Source of the DNA: Fibrobacter sp. UWB10
Lineage (GTDB): Bacteria > Fibrobacterota > Fibrobacteria > Fibrobacterales > Fibrobacteraceae
Reading direction: 5' to 3'
DNA: 64,000 nucleotides
Assembly: GCF_900182935.1 (NCBI RefSeq)
Contig: NZ_FXUE01000002.1
Span: forward strand, 124,001 to 188,000
Within the stretch, counting starts at the first letter, position 1, and each line of letters starts with the position of its first letter. Shown one piece after another: positions 17,346-24,929 of this stretch. The position numbers and the translations under genes were made by a program. Under the pieces are notes generated by a model that was not told the DNA's origin, did no database searches, and worked only from the letters and a program-made list of their open reading frames with translations.

Positions 17346-17372
17346 CTAATTCGTTGTCTGCTAACGAGTTAG
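17346..17372. terminator. Possible terminator between tamB and the pectate lyase gene
   Basis: A 10-bp inverted repeat (17346-17355 with 17363-17372, one wobble) in the 150-base gap. T-runs on both sides are weak, so direction and function are uncertain. Confidence 0.35.
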
Positions 17373-17434
17373 AGTCCTGTTTTGATGGGGTTCGCAAACA
17401 AAGGCGTGAAAGCGCAATTGGGAAGTGATTTTTA

Positions 17435-18997
17435 TTACTTTGTTATGAAATAACGGCGTGTTTTGCTATGCCTGAAATTGCCCAAGTAACGGCCTTGCAA
17501 ATCGAACACTCTCGCAGGCGCATTTTGGGCGTGCGAGTTCGTTGATTTCCGGATTTTCTTGGCAATTGGAGCCGCAGAAGCACTGTATTGGTACGCTCCC
17601 AGGCCTAATTCTAGGGCGCGGCTCCCTTCCTTGAGCTTTAAGAAGTCTACGTTAGGCAAGCTACCGTCGGCATTACGCGGGCCAAGCATTCCCGGAATTA
17701 ACGAGAGGTCTTCGCCGGTTACAGTCATGCTCGGGTCGTCGAGACTCACAAAATCGTCTTCGGTCAGGTCGAGATTCAAATTCCAGGTGTTATTTTCACC
17801 CGCCGGGCAGTCCACATAATGGTCTATATTCTGGCTCGAAATCTTTTCCCAGCAAGTTCCGATTTGCGAAAGCTTGTTCGGGAATGCGATATTGTTCTTC
17901 ATAACATGCGCGTTGTCGCCCGTAAGCGGGGCCACCTCGGCAAGGCGAGTTTTGCCGTCTTTGGCGTAGAGCGTCGATGCCATGCTAAAAGAACGATCCT
18001 TGTTCATGTAGGCCGTGTTGTTGAGCCACTGGCTGCCGGCATTGGTGTAGTTCGCGTAAAAGCCCGAAGATTTATTATTCCAAGCGACGCAATACTTAAT
18101 GATATGATGTCCGGTGCCATACGTGCTCTGGCCCATCTTGATTCCGTAACCGTTTCCATTTTTCGGGTTCCCGCGCCCGTAATCGCTGTAGCCATTCCCC
18201 ATGGCATAGCAATTCTCCAGAACCACCGGAAATTCCTGGTTGATAAAATCAAAACCGTCATCGCTGTTCCACCAGGCGCGACACCCGATAAACTTGGTGG
18301 TATCGCCATCGCCCGGCCTCTGGTAATGCGCACCGAAACCGTCCGCATTTTCGCCATCGCCCTGCCAACCCGTAGGGTCGTAATTGTCGTGGGCATCGCA
18401 ATTCAAAAAAATGTGCCCGCCGCCATCTGCAGCACCGTCGTTCGCAAAGAATCCCGGACCCGCATTGTGGTGGCTATCCATCTCTTCTAGAAAAATGTGC
18501 TTGCTCGCATACAGATACACACCCGAATTTGAATTATGCTTCATGGGCGTATTGCGAACCTCAAACCCCTTCAAATGCAGGAACTTCGCCGAAATCACGA
18601 TAGGCGACGTGTACATCGCATTCGCAGGCGTGCCATCGCTATACTCCCTGCCGATACCCACCGGAAGGTTCGCCCCGTCAAAAACCGGACGCTCTCCCGG
18701 ATAGGCAAGATAATGAATGCGGTTATCGTCGCTCTCGCCGCTCGCCGTCAGCAGAATGCCCGCCGTCATCTGATAGCGCGCAAAAAACACCGTATCGTGC
18801 AGGTCGTACACGCCGCCGCGAATCCACACCGTATCGCCAGCGGTTACCACCTTGTTTGCCTTGTTGAGAGTTGCGAAGGGTTTGTCCTTTGTGCCCGCCG
18901 CGTTGTCGCTACCATCGGTCGCTACATAATACACGGCACCGAATGCCTGGGCCGCCGACAGGGCAACCCCTAAAGCTAATAAGAACTTTGCTCCCAT
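17435..18997 (-). CDS. Secreted right-handed beta-helix protein, pectate lyase family 9-like
   Basis: A 520-aa secreted protein with a signal peptide ending near AFGA. The body begins with the YYVATDGSDNAAGTKDKPFATL pattern typical of DUF1565/beta-helix enzymes, then many parallel-helix rungs. NADGFGAHY and CRAWWNSDDGFDF match the calcium-site region of PL9 pectate lyases, suggesting pectin or rhamnogalacturonan cleavage. The last 45 residues (VFDLQGRYLGNF, basic tail) look like a sorting/anchoring C-terminal domain. GAGG precedes the ATG at 18997; an in-frame GTG lies at 19003. Its activity is inferred from family motifs only. Confidence 0.75.
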   Translation of the reverse strand: MGAKFLLALGVALSAAQAFGAVYYVATDGSDNAAGTKDKPFATLNKANKVVTAGDTVWIRGGVYDLHDTVFFARYQMTAGILLTASGESDDNRIHYLAYPGERPVFDGANLPVGIGREYSDGTPANAMYTSPIVISAKFLHLKGFEVRNTPMKHNSNSGVYLYASKHIFLEEMDSHHNAGPGFFANDGAADGGGHIFLNCDAHDNYDPTGWQGDGENADGFGAHYQRPGDGDTTKFIGCRAWWNSDDGFDFINQEFPVVLENCYAMGNGYSDYGRGNPKNGNGYGIKMGQSTYGTGHHIIKYCVAWNNKSSGFYANYTNAGSQWLNNTAYMNKDRSFSMASTLYAKDGKTRLAEVAPLTGDNAHVMKNNIAFPNKLSQIGTCWEKISSQNIDHYVDCPAGENNTWNLNLDLTEDDFVSLDDPSMTVTGEDLSLIPGMLGPRNADGSLPNVDFLKLKEGSRALELGLGAYQYSASAAPIAKKIRKSTNSHAQNAPARVFDLQGRYLGNFRHSKTRRYFITK

Positions 18998-19033
18998 ATA
19001 CACCTCAAGTATTTATCTCTAATATACTTGATT

Positions 19034-19534
19034 TTAGGGATAATCGGAAAAATTTTTTTCTAATTCCTTGGAACTTGAGCTGAGTGGGGACTTGTTCCAC
19101 AGATTGTCGGCTCTTTCGAGTCGTTCTTTCATTTCGGCGGCGTCTACTTGTTTCTTGATGAATTTGTTGATTTCGACCTTCGCGCGAGCTCCGAAAAGTC
19201 CTTCGGGACATTTGTTTCTATCGGTTTGGTCGTTTATAAGTATTTTGACGATTAAGGGCGGTTCATCCCAATAGCCGTATTGCAGCGTTCCCAAGACAAT
19301 TTCACCGCGTTTTGCTTCAATCGTCATTTGGCAACGCGAATGTGTGCTGCGGAAAAAAATGCATTCGTATGTATTGCGGCATTCAAGCTTGCCATCTACA
19401 TAAAAATCGTAGCTGTCATCGTCATCGGCAACGATGGTGACACTTTGGTCGTCCAACATGATGTGTATGGCCGCCGCACAACCGGCAAGGAGCAGGGCCG
19501 CCATAATCGCAAATATACCGAAAAACTTGTTCAT
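19034..19534 (-). CDS. Lipoprotein of unknown function, paralogue of the gene at 21708
   Basis: A 166-aa lipoprotein: lipobox LLLAGC with C19 as the lipidated residue. I do not recognise the family. The central part (YDFYVDGKLEC, a C-x-F pair, CQMTIEAKRGEIVLGTL-YGYW) is shared with the 129-aa lipoprotein at 21708-22097, including four cysteines at matching places. A charged C-terminal helix of about 45 residues is extra in this copy. A TATATTTG box lies 24 bases upstream of the ATG. The two paralogues flank the fibro-slime gene and point the opposite way from it. Confidence 0.75.
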   Translation of the reverse strand: MNKFFGIFAIMAALLLAGCAAAIHIMLDDQSVTIVADDDDSYDFYVDGKLECRNTYECIFFRSTHSRCQMTIEAKRGEIVLGTLQYGYWDEPPLIVKILINDQTDRNKCPEGLFGARAKVEINKFIKKQVDAAEMKERLERADNLWNKSPLSSSSKELEKNFSDYP

Positions 19535-19653
19535 TAGGCTTTATTTTTAAGTTGTACACAAATATACATCTTTTTCAGGGGTCTAAAACTGCAAACTTGA
19601 CTGGAAAGTAAACTTTTTTTATATTAAGAACAAGCAAAGAAGGAGGACTTTAT

Positions 19654-21699
19654 ATGAAATTGTCTAAAATTCTGTTTGCAGCGTTGGCTGTATTGGGTGT
19701 GCAAAATACCTTTGCGACATGCGAAGGTACGCTCTATTTCAAAATTCCTGAAAATTGGTTGGGACACTTCTATGTCTTGACGACTGACACGGGAGTCGAA
19801 GTTGTTTCTCGCTACGATGCCGCGACGGGCTATTTTAAAGCGGACTTGTCTCAATCGGAGAGTAGTTTAAAGGATTCGACTTTTGCCTTGGTGGATCGTC
19901 TGTATGCTCCGATGAGGTATGTCCTCCAGACGGAATGGGACCGCTCCGTGCCTAAGGGGTTCGTTTACCTTGACGGGAAAATGGATATCAAGTGCCCGGG
20001 GGCTGGCAACAGTGTGTTCGTTCTTGAAGATCCTACGCAGCCGGGCAAAACCTTGGTTTCTTCGACACAGCCGAAAATCAAGTATCTCTATGTGTTGCCG
20101 CCCGATGATGAGGATTGGTGGATTACTCCTCCCATGTGGTCGGGTGACGGAAAGTTTGCGAGTGGCAGGCCGCTCAGGCCCGCTGATGATAGGTGCGGCT
20201 GGTTCTATACGGCGTGGGTTGACGGAAATGCCCCGAGCGATTTCATCATCTTCAAGAAAGATGACAGTTCCCTAAAAGAAGCTATCGGTGCAAAAGGGTT
20301 GGGGGACTCTCTGGTTCCGATTCCGTTGGATGTGGCATTTGATGCCTACGAAAAAGACACGCTTTTCTTCTTTGCTGACCCTAAAATGAATCCGGCTGGT
20401 GGCGACGTTTTTGCAGCATCTGATTTAGATGCTCAAGGCACTTGCCGCTATTTCTTGCCGGTAACGTTCTACGATACGGATGCTCACTTGCATGGAGCCT
20501 TTACCTGCGATGATTACCCGTACGTAGCTTCTAATACGTGCTATTCTACGACCGCCAAGTACAACTATCCTGGCGAAGGTGCCGCGAATACGGTTCCTTG
20601 CATTGGATTGACTCCCGGAATCGTTGCTGATGTTCTTGACTCGGTGACGAAAAAGCCGACCTATGATACAGCAAGCGGCTGCTTCGTAAGTACAGAGGCG
20701 TTCGACGCGATGTTCAAGGAAACTTCGGGTGTGAATGTCGTTCATAAAGGTGATTCGCGTGGCGTGTATTTCTATATGACCGAAAGCGGATTGTGGGAAT
20801 TTGACAGCTACAAATTCATGTATCCTTCGCAGGCATTCACTCCTTTGGACGACCTTGCCGATTCTGTCGAAAAAGAGACGTGTACGGGAACGTGTGCAAC
20901 AGCTGCTACTTTGAGAATGGGGCCTGGCGGCGTCAGGTATGGCATGGGTAGCGGCACGCCTGAGTACGACTTCATTTCCGACACTGCGAAACAGATGTTT
21001 GGCGAGGTTGTTGATTGGTCTGCGATAGAGCCTAAGACGGGAGTTCCGTATATTGATTTGTATCCGGCTGCAGCGGGCGAGTTTGCTGATGGGGAACACC
21101 CCGATGTCTATGATGTTCTTTCGTGGGACGATCGCGTCGTAAACGATGTTAACCAGCATTTCTGCCTAGAGGCTCATTCGCAGTTTACTTATCGACCGGG
21201 GGCATTCCTTGCGGTTCGCGCGGATGATGACATGTGGGTGTATATCGACAACAAACTGGCAATTGATTTGGGCGGCCTCCACTTGCCTGCTCCTAGATAC
21301 CTGAATCTGGACGAATTTGAAGGCGTTTCGGGAAAGCTTGTCGCAGGGAAGAACTACGATTTCGATATGTTCCTCTGCGACCGCCGTACGCCAATGAGTA
21401 ACTTGCATGTCTTAACGAACATGAATCTGGTTGCATCGCCTAAGGCAGGTCCTTCCGTAAAACCTGCTGTGCGTGCTGCCAAAATCGCTTCGGACTTTAC
21501 AGTCCGCAACAGCTCTCGCTCGACGCTTACCATCGTTGCTGCAGGCGCTTCTGCGAAAACGTATGCGATTATGGATTTGCAAGGCCGTATCGTGCGCCAA
21601 GGCGCTATTGCAGGAACCGAGACTGTCGTGCAGAACTTGCGTTCGGGTTCGTACGTTGTGAGAGTCGGGGCTACCGTTCACCGAGTGAATGTCCGGTAG
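19654..21699 (+). CDS. Fibro-slime domain (PA14-like) secreted protein
   Basis: A 681-aa protein with a signal peptide ending at about residue 21 (NTFA/T). The C-terminal half contains a fibro-slime/PA14-type carbohydrate-associated domain: a long insert with paired cysteines, FLAVRADDDMWVYIDNKLA near residue 520-540, then DLGGLH. In Fibrobacter these proteins belong to the outer-membrane set linked to adhesion to cellulose. The last 75 residues end in MDLQGRIV..NLRSGSYVVRVG..HRVNV, the layout of a type IX secretion sorting domain. GGAGG precedes the ATG and a TATATTAA box lies further upstream. The substrate is not inferable. Confidence 0.85.
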   Translation: MKLSKILFAALAVLGVQNTFATCEGTLYFKIPENWLGHFYVLTTDTGVEVVSRYDAATGYFKADLSQSESSLKDSTFALVDRLYAPMRYVLQTEWDRSVPKGFVYLDGKMDIKCPGAGNSVFVLEDPTQPGKTLVSSTQPKIKYLYVLPPDDEDWWITPPMWSGDGKFASGRPLRPADDRCGWFYTAWVDGNAPSDFIIFKKDDSSLKEAIGAKGLGDSLVPIPLDVAFDAYEKDTLFFFADPKMNPAGGDVFAASDLDAQGTCRYFLPVTFYDTDAHLHGAFTCDDYPYVASNTCYSTTAKYNYPGEGAANTVPCIGLTPGIVADVLDSVTKKPTYDTASGCFVSTEAFDAMFKETSGVNVVHKGDSRGVYFYMTESGLWEFDSYKFMYPSQAFTPLDDLADSVEKETCTGTCATAATLRMGPGGVRYGMGSGTPEYDFISDTAKQMFGEVVDWSAIEPKTGVPYIDLYPAAAGEFADGEHPDVYDVLSWDDRVVNDVNQHFCLEAHSQFTYRPGAFLAVRADDDMWVYIDNKLAIDLGGLHLPAPRYLNLDEFEGVSGKLVAGKNYDFDMFLCDRRTPMSNLHVLTNMNLVASPKAGPSVKPAVRAAKIASDFTVRNSSRSTLTIVAAGASAKTYAIMDLQGRIVRQGAIAGTETVVQNLRSGSYVVRVGATVHRVNVR

Positions 21700-21707
21700 C
21701 TTGATCG

Positions 21708-22097
21708 TTATTCGGGATTAATTTCCACGATTACACTTTCTCCGTCCCATACTTCGGGACACTCGTTGTCGTTGCGCTCAGCCATCACCTTGGCGAGCGT
21801 CGACCGTTCTTGCCAGTAGCCATAAAACAGTGTCCCATAAACAATTTCGCCTCGCTTGAGGTCGACTGTATGTTGGCAGATACTGTTTCTCTTGTTGTGA
21901 ACAAAAACGCATTTGTCGGTATGGGGGCAAACGAGAGCATTGTCCACATAAAAATCGTATTCCCTGCCGTCTTCTGCTTCGAAGGTTATTTCCTGGGTGT
22001 CTGTTTTGGGGTTTAGCAAAATAGCGCAACCGGCGAGGTTGAGTACGGTCGCAAAAAGTGTTAAAACAATATACGGTTTCACAACAAGCAGTTTCAT
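21708..22097 (-). CDS. Lipoprotein of unknown function, paralogue of the gene at 19034
   Basis: A 129-aa lipoprotein with lipobox NLAGC (C24). It shares with the 166-aa lipoprotein at 19034 the pattern YDFYVDNALVC, a second C-x-F pair, CQHTVDLKRGEIVYGTL and FYGYW, but lacks that protein's C-terminal helix. The four matched cysteines could form two disulfides. No family is recognised. It converges on the fibro-slime gene with 8 bases between stop codons. A TATCTTAG box lies 15 bases before the ATG. Confidence 0.75.
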   Translation of the reverse strand: MKLLVVKPYIVLTLFATVLNLAGCAILLNPKTDTQEITFEAEDGREYDFYVDNALVCPHTDKCVFVHNKRNSICQHTVDLKRGEIVYGTLFYGYWQERSTLAKVMAERNDNECPEVWDGESVIVEINPE

Positions 22098-22161
22098 AAT
22101 AAACTCACACCCCTAAGATAATATTATTTTCTGCAAATTCTTTTAGTCTCCCTTAATAAGA

Positions 22162-22169
22162 TATATTTG
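22162..22169 (+). promoter_or_regulatory. -7 box (TATATTTG) before a small open frame
   Basis: An exact TAnnTTTG box ending 4 bases before an ATG at 22174, the same spacing as at the leaderless genes of this window. It would drive a roughly 200-base transcript ending at the hairpin at 22363-22389. Confidence 0.45.
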
Positions 22170-22173
22170 TGTT

Positions 22174-22293
22174 ATGGCAAAAAGGCTTATAAGGATTCGC
22201 AATAGGAAGGAGGCCCTGTCAAGTCAAACTGTATTTTTTTACGATTTTTACAAAAAAAACTGCATTCCAACTGCATTTCCACTGCGGTCATGA
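22174..22293 (+). CDS. Candidate leaderless small protein (39 aa)
   Basis: A short open frame beginning MAKRLIRIRNRKEAL, strongly basic at its N terminus and ending in LRS. Its only support is the TATATTTG box 4 bases before the ATG and a terminator about 70 bases after the stop. It runs through a copy of the dispersed GGCTCTGTC-type repeat (22212-22235), so the unit may instead be a non-coding RNA. No homology is claimed. Confidence 0.3.
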   Translation: MAKRLIRIRNRKEALSSQTVFFYDFYKKNCIPTAFPLRS

Positions 22294-22320
22294 CCTCGGC
22301 TCTGTCAAGCCTTTTTGTAT
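22212..22320 (+). repeat. Two units of the GGCTCTGTC repeat family
   Basis: Unit cores at 22212-22235 (GGCCCTGTCAAG...CTGTATT) and 22298-22320 (GGCTCTGTCAAG...TTGTAT), 86 bases apart. The second is preceded by TGACC and followed by CTGCGAACCTGCTG, as in the copies at 23149-23290. Confidence 0.5.
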
Positions 22321-22362
22321 TACTGCGAACCTGCTGTGGCGATCCGACCGCCCAAAAAATTA

Positions 22363-22389
22363 GCCCGCGAGAAATCGCGGGTCTTTTTT
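22363..22389 (+). terminator. Terminator with GAAA tetraloop, fused to the next promoter
   Basis: Stem CCCGCGA/TCGCGGG with a GAAA loop and a T-run at 22384-22389. The last T of the run is the first base of the TATATTTG box of the next gene. A-rich sequence on the left lets it act in both directions. Confidence 0.75.
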
Positions 22390-22396
22390 ATATTTG
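22389..22396 (+). promoter_or_regulatory. -7 box (TATATTTG) 5 bases before an ATG
   Basis: Exact TAnnTTTG; predicts a leaderless mRNA for the amidotransferase gene and fixes its start at 22402. Confidence 0.6.
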
Positions 22397-22401
22397 CGGT
22401 T

Positions 22402-23112
22402 ATGGAAACCTATATTTTTCAGCATGTTGAATACGAAGGTCCGGGAGCGATTCTCCCCTACCTGCAGGCCAAGGGGCACAACGTTCATATCGTGCGCCTT
22501 TACGCCGGCGACCCCATTCCTCATGAAGACGACGTGGACTTCGCCATCTTGATGGGTGGGCCCATGAGCGTTCTGGACGAAACAAAGTACCCTCATTTTG
22601 TTCGCGAAAAAGAACTTTGCTGCGACATGGTGCAGCTGGGCAAGCCCCTTCTGGGAATCTGCCTCGGTGCCCAGATGATCGCAAGCGCCTTTGGCGCGGC
22701 CATCAAGAAAAATCCCGAAAAGGAAATCGGCTGGTTCCCCGTCACCTTCACCGGCGATGCAGTCGAAGAAATGAATTTGCCCGAAAGCCTGGACGTTTTC
22801 CATTGGCATGGCGAAACCTTTGACATTCCAGAACTACCGGGCATTGCAGAACCATTCGCCTTTAGTGAAGCCTGCCAGAATCAGGCATTCAAAATCGGCA
22901 GCGGAATCGCATTGCAGTTCCATCTAGAAGCCACGCCCGAATCCATGGAAAGCATGTTAAAGAACGGCGACGACGAAATCAAGGCAGGCATTGCCGCAGG
23001 TTTTGACTACGTTCAAAACCCGAAGGACATCCGCATTGCCGGTAAGACCGCCATGGGCCCCGCCAACGAATTGCTGGTAAAAATCTTGGATTACCTGTTG
23101 GAAGAAAAATAA
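22402..23112 (+). CDS. Class I glutamine amidotransferase-like protein
   Basis: A 236-aa stand-alone GATase1 domain related to the N-terminal domain of GMP synthase. The catalytic triad is complete: C87 in GICLGAQ, H174 and E176 in LQFHLE; the oxyanion segment MGGPMSV is at 51-57 and the family HWHGE motif at 134-138. It should release ammonia from glutamine or hydrolyse a gamma-glutamyl bond. No synthase domain or partner gene adjoins it. The start at 22402 is preferred over upstream codons because the promoter box and terminator occupy that space. Repeats of the GGCTCTGTC family lie on both sides. Confidence 0.85.
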   Translation: METYIFQHVEYEGPGAILPYLQAKGHNVHIVRLYAGDPIPHEDDVDFAILMGGPMSVLDETKYPHFVREKELCCDMVQLGKPLLGICLGAQMIASAFGAAIKKNPEKEIGWFPVTFTGDAVEEMNLPESLDVFHWHGETFDIPELPGIAEPFAFSEACQNQAFKIGSGIALQFHLEATPESMESMLKNGDDEIKAGIAAGFDYVQNPKDIRIAGKTAMGPANELLVKILDYLLEEK

Positions 23113-23148
23113 GCAGGATGATTTTGAATAAAGGCAAATAGGTTCTGT

Positions 23149-23290
23149 GACCGTTGGCTCTGTCGGGCCAGACCGTACTTTTGGGTCGAAACTGCGAAAA
23201 AGCTGCGAAAATGACCCTTTGGCTCTGTCCAGTCATTCTGTACGGCTACGGAAACGCTGCGAAGTCGGAACCTGCCGAAATAGCCTAAAA
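23149..23290 (+). repeat. Two tandem units of the GGCTCTGTC repeat family
   Basis: Units begin TGACCNNN-GGCTCTGTC at 23149 and 23213 (cores 23156-23178 and 23221-23243), about 65 bases apart. Each core ends in GTAC and is followed by CTGCGAA-type motifs. With the copies at 22212, 22298 and the inverted copy at 23366, five are found in two adjacent gaps. The 353-base gap holds no credible gene. Confidence 0.55.
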
Positions 23291-23365
23291 ACATCGGTCA
23301 TGCAGCCGAAAAACAGTTTTGGAAGGGCTTACGGATTGAGGATTTTTTGCTAGCCGAGGTCGGGC

Positions 23366-23388
23366 GTACGGAATAGCCCGACAGAGCC
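23366..23388 (-). repeat. Inverted unit of the GGCTCTGTC repeat family
   Basis: On the minus strand the core reads GGCTCTGTCGGGCTATTCC then GTAC, closest to the copy at 23156-23178. Confidence 0.5.
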
Positions 23389-23419
23389 AGGAAGGATAGT
23401 GCTTTTTTGTGCATTTATT

Positions 23420-23450
23420 TGCGCTTGACATTTTGTGTCAGGCGCATTTT
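23420..23450 (+). terminator. Hairpin with T-run before radA
   Basis: An 11-bp stem (23420-23430 with 23436-23446, one wobble) and TTTT tail. The radA promoter box begins three bases later. Confidence 0.5.
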
Positions 23451-23452
23451 GT

Positions 23453-23460
23453 TATATTAG
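23453..23460 (+). promoter_or_regulatory. -7 box (TATATTAG) 5 bases before radA ATG
   Basis: A TAnnTTnG box ending 5 bases before the ATG at 23466. No ribosome-binding site fits between them, so radA is probably leaderless. Confidence 0.5.
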
Positions 23461-23465
23461 TGCAC

Positions 23466-24860
23466 ATGGTAGCACTAAACAAGTCGAAAGCGAAAAAAGA
23501 AATTGAGTTTCTATGCACCGAATGCGGCAACACCACGCCCAAGTGGGCGGGCAAGTGTCCGTTTTGTGGTGCTTGGAGTAGCCTCAAAGAACATGTGGTC
23601 GAAAACATTCTCGAGGGCGGGCGAGCCTCGCGCGGCTTGGGGGGCCCGGTGCACAAGGTGGTACCGCTCAAAGATGTCGCGACTGAGGATACGCGGCGGC
23701 TGAGCTCCGCCAATGTCGAATTTGATCGCGTGCTGGGGGGCGGGCTTGCACCAGGTTCCCTGGTGCTCATTGGTGGCGATCCGGGAATCGGTAAGTCCAC
23801 GCTGGTGCTTTCGACGCTCGCCACCATGACAGCCGCCGGCGTCAAGACGCTTTACGTGAGCGGCGAAGAGAGTGCGGTTCAGGTGAAGCTCCGCAGCGAG
23901 CGCCTGAATGTCGCAGGCTCTGACATGCTTTTGCTTTGCGAAACCAGCCTCGAAAAAATCTTGCAACAGGCGCAAGAACTCAAGCCGCAAGTGCTTGTAA
24001 TCGATTCAATCCAGACGGTCTACAAGAGCGATTTGTCGGGCACTCCGGGCTGCGCCACGCAGCTTCGCGAATGCACGCTCGACCTGATGGTCTTTGCCAA
24101 GAATACGGGCTGCATTACGATTCTGATCGGGCATGTGACCAAGGATGGCCAGATTGCGGGCCCGCGCATTTTGGAACACATGGTCGATACGGTTGTGTAC
24201 TTTGAAGGCGACCGCAATCACCAGTACCGAATTCTTCGGACTATCAAGAACCGCTTTGGCGCAACCGATGAAATCGGCGTGTTCGAGATGACGGGGCACG
24301 GGCTTTCTCCGGTCGAAAATCCGAGCCGAGTGTTCTTGCAAGAAAACGTTCCGCCGACGCCCGGGAGCGTCGTTTGCTGTACGCTCGAAGGCACTCGAGC
24401 CATGCTTTTTGAAACGCAAGCGCTTGTGAGTTCGACCACGTTTGCGGTCCCCCAGCGCGTGGCGGCCGGAATCGATCCCAAGCGCCTTACGATTATTCTG
24501 GCCCTGCTCGAAAAGTTCGGCGGCGTTATCGTTGGTGCCTCCGACGTGTTCGTGTCGATTGCTGGCGGGCTGAAGGTCTCCGACACTTCGTCGGACCTCG
24601 CCCTAGCGCTTGCCATCGCAAGTAACCACCTCGCGATTCCGCTCGGTCGCCAGTGCATTGTCATCGGTGAACTTGGACTGTCTGGCGAGGTCCGCTCCGT
24701 GAGCCTGCTGGAACAGCGGCTCAAGGAAGCCCGCCGCCTGGGAATCACGGAGGCGGTCGTGCCTGCGGGCGGCCGTCTGCCCGAAAATACCTCCGGCATG
24801 AAGATTGTTCAGGTCCACACCCTCTCCGACGCCGTGAATTGGTTAATGAACAAAAAGTGA
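23466..24860 (+). CDS. radA: DNA repair protein RadA
   Basis: A 464-aa RecA-like branch-migration ATPase acting in recombinational repair. An N-terminal C4 zinc finger (C17, C20, C31, C34) is followed by Walker A GGDPGIGKS at 103-111, the RadA-specific K261-N-R-F-G motif and a C-terminal Lon-protease-like domain that lacks a need for catalysis. All hallmark motifs and the length are standard. The ATG at 23466 is chosen over the further upstream frame because of the promoter box at 23453. A bidirectional terminator follows. Confidence 0.96.
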   Translation: MVALNKSKAKKEIEFLCTECGNTTPKWAGKCPFCGAWSSLKEHVVENILEGGRASRGLGGPVHKVVPLKDVATEDTRRLSSANVEFDRVLGGGLAPGSLVLIGGDPGIGKSTLVLSTLATMTAAGVKTLYVSGEESAVQVKLRSERLNVAGSDMLLLCETSLEKILQQAQELKPQVLVIDSIQTVYKSDLSGTPGCATQLRECTLDLMVFAKNTGCITILIGHVTKDGQIAGPRILEHMVDTVVYFEGDRNHQYRILRTIKNRFGATDEIGVFEMTGHGLSPVENPSRVFLQENVPPTPGSVVCCTLEGTRAMLFETQALVSSTTFAVPQRVAAGIDPKRLTIILALLEKFGGVIVGASDVFVSIAGGLKVSDTSSDLALALAIASNHLAIPLGRQCIVIGELGLSGEVRSVSLLEQRLKEARRLGITEAVVPAGGRLPENTSGMKIVQVHTLSDAVNWLMNKK

Positions 24861-24876
24861 GCGTCGCCAAGCCACT

Positions 24877-24907
24877 AAAAAAAGCCTCGGTTTTCACCGA
24901 GGCTTTT
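24877..24907. terminator. Bidirectional terminator between radA and pentapeptide gene
   Basis: Stem AGCCTCGG/CCGAGGCT flanked by seven A residues on the left and TTTT on the right, placed between two converging genes. Confidence 0.85.
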
Positions 24908-24929
24908 CAAAATCCGTTAAGGTTCTAGA

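Noticed and set aside
22212-23388. CRISPR array
   Set aside because: The repeats are imperfect, unevenly spaced, one is inverted, and no cas genes are near.
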